A stretch of DNA of 64,000 bases, from positions 9,278,959-9,342,958 of the forward strand of contig JASWHV010000017.1 of NCBI GenBank assembly GCA_030760725.1, in the 5' to 3' direction. A model generated the notes under the pieces. It did no database searches. It was given only the letters and a program-made list of their open reading frames with translations, and was not told where the DNA came from. The position numbers and the translations under genes were made by a program. Position 1 is the first letter of the stretch. Each line of letters begins with the position of its first letter. This document shows positions 56,701 to 64,000 of this stretch, piece after piece. Source of the DNA: Neostapfia colusana. Taxonomy: Eukaryota > Streptophyta > Magnoliopsida > Poales > Poaceae.

Positions 56701-57196
56701 CGGCCAGAATTCACCGGCGAAGTCTCGATGCTCACCGGAGTAAAAATCGGCGATCACGTGGGAAAAACCGATCGGGGCTGGGGTTTTTATAGCCGGGGAA
56801 GGGCGGTGGGTCAGTTGTGATCGAGTTTGATTCCTCTGGGACCGGAATTCGGGCTGAGGGACGCGGTATTCCGATCGGTTAAGATCGCGCGCGCGCGGGA
56901 GAGTCCGGGGTCGCGGGGTTAGGGATGACAGGTGGGTCCCACCTGTCTGTGAGGGATAGCGTGGGCGCGCGGCTGCGGGCTGGCGCGGGGGAAATTGGGC
57001 CGGCTGGCGGGTTTCGGCCCACTGGCCGGTTTTTCCCGTTTTCTCTTTTTCTTTTTCCATTTCTTTTCTGTTTTGAGTCTAATTTGAATTCCAGTTTGAA
57101 TTTGAATTTTTGCAAAACATGCAACACGTCCAAAAATTTTTTAAATTCCCCTCTGAACATGGTTTAGGGTTTTGAATCAAAATTTGGGGTGTTACA
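53773..57196 (-). mobile_element. Solo LTR 'F' of a gypsy element, inside the satellite
   Basis: 3,424 bp with tips TGTCACACCC (left) and GGGGTGTTACA (right), so on the minus strand it starts TGTAACACCCC, common in grass gypsy LTRs. It is flanked by exact GCAGC duplications and has no internal region, so it is the remnant of an element removed by LTR-LTR recombination. It shares the segment 54720-55240 with LTR E. Its 55300-56150 part is very AT-rich and its 56250-57000 part GC-rich. Taking it out with one TSD copy restores a satellite unit of exactly 975 bp. Confidence 0.93.
56782..56793 (-). promoter_or_regulatory. TATA box of solo LTR F
   Basis: Minus strand GGCTATAAAAACCCC, about 400 bp from the element-5' tip, flanked by GC-rich sequence and a downstream CACGTG. 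A good TATA match at a plausible U3 position; activity unknown. Confidence 0.6.
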
Positions 57197-57201
57197 GCAG
57201 C
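57197..57201. repeat. Target-site duplication of solo LTR F, right copy (GCAGC)
   Basis: Identical to 53768-53772; continues as satellite (GCAGCCGGACGG). Confidence 0.92.
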
Positions 57202-57727
57202 CGGACGGCACCTTTACGGAATACACCTCCGGACGGTGCAACTTGATGGTTTTGCGTGTGCGGATGGCCATTTGGGTCAAAATCGGGAAAGTGGGGAAAG
57301 TCAGTAAAACTCACGAACTCGGGTCCAGGGTGGTTGGACGGGACATTAACAAAATGCACATCTGGATGCTGCAACTTGATTTTTTGCATGCGCGGATGGC
57401 CATTTGGGTCAAAATAAGGAAAGTCAGTAAAACAAACTCGAGTCCCGGGAGGCCGGACGGGGACCTTGATGCAAGTCACGTCCGTTCAGTGCAACTTGAT
57501 GATTTCGCACGCAAGGATGGCGATCTGGGTTGAAATTAGGAACGTCGGCCAAACTCACGAACTTGGGTCCCGGGTGGCCGACCGGGAGCTTGACGGAATA
57601 AATGTCCGGATGGTGTAACTTGAGTGTTTTGTATGCACGGATGGCCATCTGGATCCAAACTGGGAAAGTCGTTATAACTCTCAAACTCGGGTCTCGGGCG
57701 GCCGGACGGGGCCTTGACGAAATACAC
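57202..57727. repeat. Higher-order satellite array, right block
   Basis: About 526 bp, the rest of the unit cut by F, with a type-1 monomer at 57639. It ends inside the next monomer at ATACACAT, where LTR D begins across a short similarity (TACACATTAACG against TACACGTTAATG in LTR A). Confidence 0.92.
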
Positions 57728-60271
57728 ATTAACGAGATACTACTGTCAATTCAAATGCAATGTTTAGAATTGAATAAGCAATTACTATAACTCTAGTTAG
57801 ACCTCCCTTTTGGTTCTGAAATTTTTATGGTGGCTTGGTATGGTCCTAACCAGAGTCTTGACAAAGTTTCATTTGAAACAAAGTTCAGTTGATCCTTGTA
57901 CAAATAAAAGCCTATCTGGTCAACATTAGAGCTTCTAAGGAATTCCAGGGGTTTTCATGGCTCCAACCCCTACTTTATGGAAAGTAGACTTTAAGATGGT
58001 TCTAATGGAATTGGTTTCATGTCATTTGAATAATTCTAGAGGAAGTTATGCCCTAAACAAGATTTGAGAAAATCTGAAAAATGTTTCTGTACATTTTTCT
58101 ATTTTCTCACGGCAGTTCACTTAATCACCCTATTAGGGGGACTAAATGAACTTGGATGGGTCTAAATTTTTTTCTGTGACTCAAGGATTTTCCAATGAAC
58201 CTTCCAGATAAATTTCAGAATTTTTCATAAAGTAATTCTCTAGATAAAATTCCTAAAAGTTTAAATTTAGGTATTTAATTCTGGAAGACTATGAAGTTTC
58301 ATGAGCTGAACTTGGTATTGATGGAAAGTACTAAAAAATCTAAGATCAGCAAAATTTGGTTCACTGCATTTGGAGCTTCCTAGCAGAAGTTATGTGCATT
58401 TGAAGTTTGAACCAAATCTGAGAATTCAAATAAAGTTCAAACTGGCTGGTGGGGTCCCCGGGCTACGTGTCAGCACCTCAGCTAACCCACACGGGGGTCC
58501 GCAGAGTCTTCCGTGCAGTCGCATGGGATCCCGGTGCCACAGCAGATCCGGCGCTGTTTAACCCGAGGCTGACACGTGGGACCTGCGGGGCTTCGTCTAC
58601 CTCACGCTCCCGCGGTTGCCCGCCGCCTCCCTCGCCGGAGTACTCGCCAGGAGGCTGTTCCCGTGACCGGAGCTCAACCAAACTGGCCGCCCCCGCCTGA
58701 AATTTCTCGGGGAACCCGTTGCTGCCCTTGTCGCCAGCCGGTGATCACCGGAATCGGTTGCGCGATGGCAACAGTCCACGGGGTGAGTTCGGTGACGTCA
58801 GTATGGTGCTGTCATGCCTCACAGTCGCCTCTGTTGGCTCCTACAGCACCACCATAACCTACGGAGCAACGACCCAGCCTCTGATCTGGCTCAAGTTGTG
58901 GCAAACTGGACTTCACCATACGACCTATGTCTAAACCCGGCGATGAACAAAAAACCCATGGAACTCGGTGGTTTCTCGCTGGTTTCCCATGGTTCTTGAC
59001 CGTAGGGTTTCGCACGGACATTTCTAGCTGGTTGTCGCAGCTGGGGAGCGACTGCTCGACTGGTTAGTTCGAATTTTCCGATTTAACCGAACATGGCTAT
59101 ATCGCATGCGCTCGGCAAGAACTGAAATTCCGGCCAGCACACTCCATGGCATGCGGCCGGGGTTGTCAGACAGAAAGTACTCTCCCAGGTGAACCTTCTG
59201 GCCTGCTCAACTCGACGTGGGATCCAACCTAGCGGCCGGGCTATGAGTTTTTGGTCGCGGCGGCTTTACACGGTGCTGAACGGAAACAGAGTGCTCGTGG
59301 TCGGTTTACCGTGGTTGGGGCGCCGGGTTATTGCGTTGATCACGTCGAGGAGGCCTCAGCGAAGCTCAGGGTGAGCTCAGACCCGCGTGCCAACCGCGGA
59401 GACGAGCGGACGCCAGAGAGCCGAGAGTTTTCGGGCGTGCGGCGGTGTTTCTTCGTCGAGGAGCTTGGGGATGGTCATAACAGCGCGGCGCGTCGGTTAG
59501 TGAGGTGGGAAATATCCCTGGCGACCGCTACGTCAAGGCACATCGTGGCCCAGCTGCTTGGGAGGTGGCGTCCGGGAAGCACCTCGGTGACGCGCTGCGT
59601 GCGTTTGACCCCGTGAGAAACAGAGCCCTCTCGGTTGTGAGTAGCTCTCCCACTGACCTATGGGCCCTTCTCCCCCCCTAATCCTTTTTCCAAATTCTTC
59701 TGAAAATATCCCAGCAACTCTCCATTGAATGAGAGACTTAAGCACCAAGTTACAGTTTGAATTTGGTTCCCTCAGTTTGAAACTGGTTTGGCTAAATTTG
59801 CTGGCCATTTGAATTTGAAATTCAAATTCGGTTTGAATTATTGCAAATTTGGCTCCCGACAAGATGAAGTCCAATGGGGATGAAAATTGGTGGGATAACT
59901 CAGACAAATATGCTGAGTTTAAATATGAGGTCAACTTTTGCATTTAGATGATGAAAGTTGCTGCAATTTGAATTTGCATTCAAATTGGCCCCTTTTTGAA
60001 TTGTCTCCAAAAGTGCCTCAAAAGGTGTTGGATTTGCATGGAATTTGGCCTGAACCTTCCCAAGACTACTCAAGTTCTAGGGGTGAGCTCAACCTCTCAT
60101 GTTCATGTGTAGAAATCCTACCTTGTGAAAGTTAGGGATTTCCCCTCTAATCACCCTTTTGATGGTGGTTACTTGCTATTCACAAGTATTCACAAGATAT
60201 CCACAACAAAAGCTGTGGTGGTGTGAGGTGATGGAAAAATTTTTGCAAGTCCCTTTTCTTGGACTTTTGCA
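57728..60271 (-). repeat. Tekay-like LTR 'D' (3' LTR), left part missing
   Basis: Closely related to LTR A: 57779-57900 and 59740-60271 correspond to 21100-21220 and 23040-23575 with roughly 10% differences by eye. The GC-rich middle is more diverged. The right tip is TGCAAAAGTCC on the minus strand. About 1.45 kb of the left part is missing at the satellite junction. Confidence 0.83.
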
Positions 60272-60284
60272 TCCCTCCCCCCTT
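60272..60284 (-). other. Polypurine tract of element D
   Basis: Minus strand AAGGGGGGAGGGA adjoining the LTR tip. Confidence 0.82.
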
Positions 60285-60337
60285 CAAAGAATCTCGTCCC
60301 GAGATTACAAAAGAAGAGACAGCGATGTAATAAGAAC

Positions 60338-62314
60338 TCACCCGTGCTGAGACGCCATGAACTCCGGGTAATTTGAGCGAAGGAATTCCTCGCTCTCCCA
60401 CGTTGCTTCTTCGGCGGTGTGGTTGCTCCAGAGTATCTTGTAGAACCACAACGTTTGGCTACGTGTGGTCCGGGCCTTCTCATCAATAATGGCCACCAGA
60501 TGTTCATCATACGTCAAATCCGATTGCAGCTCACCGATATCTTCAGTGGGAATAGAAGCCGTATGCTTCAGACATTTTCGCAGTTGTGAAACATGGAAAA
60601 CATCGTGAACACCCGCAAGATATGCCGGTAGCTCCAGTTTATACGCCGCTGGTCCACACTTCTCGGTGATAGCATAGGGTCCAATGAATCGGGGAGCGAG
60701 TTTCCCCTTCACGCCGAACCGGTGCACGCCTTTCATCGGAGATACCCAGAGATACACGTGTTCCCCGACGTCAAAGTGCAACGGCCTACGCCTCTTATCA
60801 GCGTAGCTTTTCTGCCGGGATTGAGCGGCCTTCAAGTTGGCTTGTATCATCCAAACGCACTCTTCGGCGTCGTTCACCACATCAACCCCGAATGTGACCC
60901 TTTCACCGGACTCGCACCAGATTAATGGGGTGCGGCATTTGCGACCATAGAGAGCTTCGTAGGGTGCCATCTTGATACTCGCCTGATAGCCGTTATTGTA
61001 CGAGAATTCCGCCAATGGTAGGTGATCATCCCAGTTCCTACTGTGGTGGATGGCACATGCTCTCAACATGTCTTCCAGTACTTGGTTCACCCTCTCTGTT
61101 TGGCCATCTGTCTGAGGGTGATAGGTGGAGCTCCTAATCAGCTTAGTACCCAAAGAAGCGTGCAACTGCTCCCAGAAATGAGATACAAATAGTGCCCCTC
61201 GGTCTGAGACTATGGTCTTGGGTACCCCATGCAAGCATAGGATTCTTGCAATATACAACTCCGCATATCTGTTGGCATGGAAGTGTGTATGCACGGGGAT
61301 GAAGTGAGCCGACTTGGTTAACCGGTCAACGATCACCCAAATGGAATCATGCTTGTTGGAAGTCAGGGGTAATCCCACAATGAAATCCATGCTCACATCC
61401 TCCCATTTTGATGCTGGAATTTTCAGGGGTTGCAGCAGCCCTGATTTCCTCATATGATCAGCTTTCACTCGTCTACACGTATCACACTCGGATACGTACT
61501 TCGCTACTTCTCGCTTCATCCGTGTCCACCAAAATTTCTTTTTCAAATCTTGGTACATTTTGTTGCTGCCCGGATGAATGGAGTATTTAGACAAGTGAGC
61601 TTCATCAAGAATCTTTTTCCTCAGCTCCATATCCTGGGGTATGACTATGCGGCCATTGAACCACAACGTCCCCTCATCATCCTTCCGGAAACATTTGATC
61701 TCCCTGTTGTCTATCCGTCTCCGGAGATGTGCCATACCCTTGTCAACTTTCTGAGCTGCAATAATGTCCTCCTTAATAGTAGGGATGAGGGCAAGGTTGT
61801 AGAGCGATCCATAAGGAACAAGGTATAAACTCGGCTCTTCTTCCTCCACCGGTGTAATGGTGAGGTTATGGACATGTGATTTCCGGCTCAGCGCATCGGC
61901 AACCACATTTGCCTTGCCGAGGTGGTAATGAATCTCAATCTCATAGTCTTCGATTAGTTCTAACCACCTCCTTTGCCTCATATTCAGCTCCTTCTGGGTG
62001 AAAATATATTTCAGTCTCTTGTAGTCGGTGTAGAGATGCACCAAATTCCCCAGGAGATAGTGCATCCACATTTTCAACGCCAAAACCACAGCAGCAAGTT
62101 CAAGATCATGAGTCGGATAGTGCTGCTCATGGTTCCGAAGTTGGCGTGAGCCATATGCAACCACACGTCCTTCTTGCATCAACACGCAGCCGAGCCCGAT
62201 ACCGGACGCATCACAATACACGTCGAAGGGCTTAGTTGTATCCGGTTGAGCCAAGGTCGGGGATATTGTGAGATGCTTCACTAATGCTTGGAACGCTCCG
62301 TCACACACCGTGTT
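60338..62314 (-). pseudogene. RNase H, integrase and chromodomain of element D, long open frame
   Basis: 656 open codons. RNase H starts at FDVYCDASGIGLG (about residue 30); then LELAAVVLALKMW, HLGKANVVADALS, the HHCC zinc domain (HLSKYSIHPGSNKMY...CDTCRRVK), the DDE core (MDFIVGLPL, IVSDRGALFVSHF, TDGQTERVNQ), the GKLAPRFIGPYAI block, VHDVFHVSQLRKCL, and a chromodomain-like end (LWFYKILWSNHTAEEATWES). This is the most intact Tekay-like integrase in the window and the reference for A. It joins RT in the same frame across a TAG at 62315-62317. Confidence 0.9.
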
Positions 62315-63083
62315 CTAAACATATTTTGTTCCCTTCTTCAGTAATTCTGCCATCGGCTTAGCGAGCTTGGAGAAGCTTGGAATGAATCTCCGATAGTATC
62401 CCGCTAACCCGAGGAAGCTTCTGACTTCATGGACTGAAATGGGAGCTTTCCATTTCAGCACTTGCTTGATTTTGCTTGGGTCAACCGCAATGCCTTCCGC
62501 TGAGATGATATGTCCCAAAAATGGCACTTGGCTGATCCAAAACTCACATTTGCTGAATTTGTCGTAGAGCGTATGGTCTCGCAATCGTTGAAGAGCGATC
62601 CTCAAGTGTCCAGCGTGTTCTGCTTCTGTCTTGGAGTAGACCAAGATATCATCAATGAACACCACCACGAACTTGTCCAGCTCCGGCATGAACACCGAGT
62701 TCATGAGATACATGAAATGTGCTGGAGCATTAGTGAGACCAAAAGACATGACGAGATATTCATAATCCTCCGCCCAGATTTTTATTTGATGATATCCAGA
62801 GCGAAGGTCCATCTTGGAGAACACACTTGCACCCACAAGCTGATCAAACAGGATGTCAATGCGGGGCAGTGGGTATTTGTTCTTGATGGTGATGGCGTTG
62901 AGCGGCTGGTAATCCACGCACAGCCTCAAGGTTTCATCCTTCTTCTTGACAAACAGCGCCGAGCATCCCCAAGACGAGGAACTCAGCCTAATGAAGCATT
63001 TGCTCAACAAATCATTGAGCTGCTCTTTCAGTTCAGCCAGCTTGTTTGGAGCCATTTTGTATGGTCTCCGTGATATGGGCGTA
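62315..63083 (-). pseudogene. Reverse transcriptase of element D, cut by LTR G
   Basis: RT from TPISRRPYKMAP to the thumb (SFLGLAGYYRRFIPSFS), with KYPLPRIDILFDQL, FSKMDLRSGYHQIKI and the catalytic VVFIDDILVYS. About 12 codons are deleted in frame between AED and YEYLVMSFG, where element C has IPKTAFSTRYGL. The frame ends at TAG 62315-62317 (TGG expected). Upstream it is cut at 63083 by LTR G; codons before TPISRR in the open frame are LTR sequence and not protein. Confidence 0.88.
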
Positions 63084-63229
63084 TGTGACACCCTCATCTC
63101 GGGTGTCAGCATATGTTCATGTTTTATGAAGAAGAAAAACATTTTTTAAGGAGGAACAGAGACAAGTATCAAAAGGATAGCCAATAAAACTCTCCGAGAA
63201 CACCGAAGACAACTTCCACAACCAGCAGA

Positions 63230-63740
63230 CCACGTGGCGTGTTCGGAACTCATTCCCGAGAGATAAGGAGAGGTCTGACGCTAAACTGGATACGTGGCAG
63301 GCTCGGGGGTCACCTCCGCAATTGGAAAGAGGTCCGACCCTGTGGGACACGTGTTGCCCGTGGAGCTAGCCTCTGCGGAAGAAGCAAAGGCATTTTTCAT
63401 GGGACACATGTCACCTTCGGAGCTAGTCCTCATGGATGTCAGGGGACCAGGCGCACGGGATACGTGTTGATCTCGGAACCCATCTCTGAGAAGTCCGGAT
63501 CTATTGAACACGTGTCGCCACCGGAGTTTATCTCCGGAGGTCCGTCGCTGCTGGACACGTGTCGACCTCGGGGCATGTCCCTGAGGGAAGGAAAGGCGGA
63601 AAGACCGGCACCCACACGTGGCGTGCGTGGAGCTCGTCTCCGAAGAAGAGGGAGGTCTTGATCGATTGACACGCGGCACAACCGGAGCTCGTCTCTGCGG
63701 ATGAGGAGATACCAGGCCGGAGAAACACGTGGAGCTTTCG
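63230..63740 (+). promoter_or_regulatory. Tandem G-box/ABRE-like array in LTR G
   Basis: About 10 units of roughly 50-58 bp. Exact CACGTG at 63231, 63348, 63509, 63556, 63615 and 63726; others are TACGTG, CACATG or CACGCG. CACGTGGC and CACGTGTC both contain the ACGTGKC core. Same unit type as in LTR E but a different copy number. Confidence 0.75.
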
Positions 63741-63918
63741 GAGCTCATCATCACGGAGGTAGCGAGTTCTGGAGCGGTTTTTACGCGTGAAGATACCAGT
63801 ACGCAACGGAAACCGATCTAAACTCCACGATGTTACCGAAGATAATACATCAGGATCTAACAAAGATCTGAATAAGACTCTTATTCGGGATCCAATCAGA
63901 TTAGGACTCTTCTCTTTC

Positions 63919-63930
63919 CATTATAAATTG
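63919..63930 (+). promoter_or_regulatory. TATA box of LTR G
   Basis: CATTATAAATTG, followed by AACCCAAAACC, aligned with the TATA box of LTR E. About 190 bp downstream of the last G-box unit. Confidence 0.6.
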
Positions 63931-64000
63931 AACCCAAAACCTCTGGCCGAAACCAAGAACTTCTCTTTCAACTCCTGAGCCGACGACTTGGAGCCCTAGC

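Larger units (their letters stand above)
63084..64000 (+). repeat. LTR 'G', 5' part of an E-family element inserted in D
   Basis: Begins TGTGACACCC right after the D pol text and matches LTR E in reverse complement to the end of the window (GAGCCGACxACTTxGAGCCCTAGC). It spans 917 bp where E has about 1,166 bp, mainly because it has fewer array units. Plus strand, opposite to D. The expected TSD would be GCGTA (63079-63083) but the other end is outside the window. Confidence 0.85.

Noticed and set aside
53773..57196. F as a full retrotransposon or a gene-bearing insertion
   Set aside because: No PBS, PPT, gag or pol text inside; AT-rich frames are short and featureless. Tips and TSD fit a solo LTR.
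45825..57727. CRISPR-like appearance of regular repeats
   Set aside because: Repeats are full-length tandem monomers with no unique spacers, in a plant genome.

Overview
The window comes from a plant nuclear genome, almost certainly a grass. I find no host gene and no tRNA or rRNA gene. It is a nested stack of LTR retrotransposons and pieces of them, with one tandem satellite array. The grass assignment rests on element types: a SIRE/Maximus-like Ty1/copia remnant, Tekay-like Ty3/gypsy chromoviruses with LTRs of 3.4-4 kb, and a CRM-like Ty3/gypsy family present twice. No database search was possible, so clade names come from recognised protein motifs.

Layout. (1) 1-19587: 3' part of a minus-strand SIRE/Maximus-like copia element. 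It holds the RT/RNase H end of pol (17859-19587), a spacer rich in CGGACTAGTCCG-type palindromes, a downstream extra ORF (9771 down to 528) and a 3' untranslated tail reaching the left edge. Two CRM-like elements sit inside it. Element 1 (1514-8964, minus, TSD CTTGA) splits the extra ORF; element 2 (9942-17277, plus) splits the spacer. (2) 19588-29923: a Tekay-like LTR (A), a gag-integrase deletion derivative, and a divergent second LTR (B). (3) 29924-30505: an LTR fragment in inverted orientation. (4) 30505-33680: LTR and integrase of another chromovirus family (E), with a tandem G-box array in its LTR. (5) 33676-45824: a Tekay-like element (C) with gag, pol, an extra coiled-coil ORF before gag, a PBS and a full 3.8-kb 5' LTR. 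(6) 45825-57727: a satellite of about 120-133-bp monomers in an eight-monomer higher-order repeat of about 1 kb, split by a 3,424-bp solo LTR (F, TSD GCAGC). (7) 57728-63083: LTR and pol of an A-type Tekay-like element (D). (8) 63084-64000: start of an E-family LTR (G) inserted head-on into D.

Almost every coding region is broken by one or a few stops, frameshifts or deletions. The best preserved is the pol of element 2, with all RT, RNase H and DDE integrase signatures in 1,387 uninterrupted codons. Most of the nonsense codons checked fit C-to-T change, as expected of methylated transposon DNA.

The observations most worth following are the higher-order satellite with two length forms and an internal 1.5x unit, the G-box/ABRE arrays upstream of TATA boxes in E and G, the extra ORF of element C, the pol tail that runs through the polypurine tract into the LTR in the CRM-like family, and the palindrome cluster in the copia spacer.
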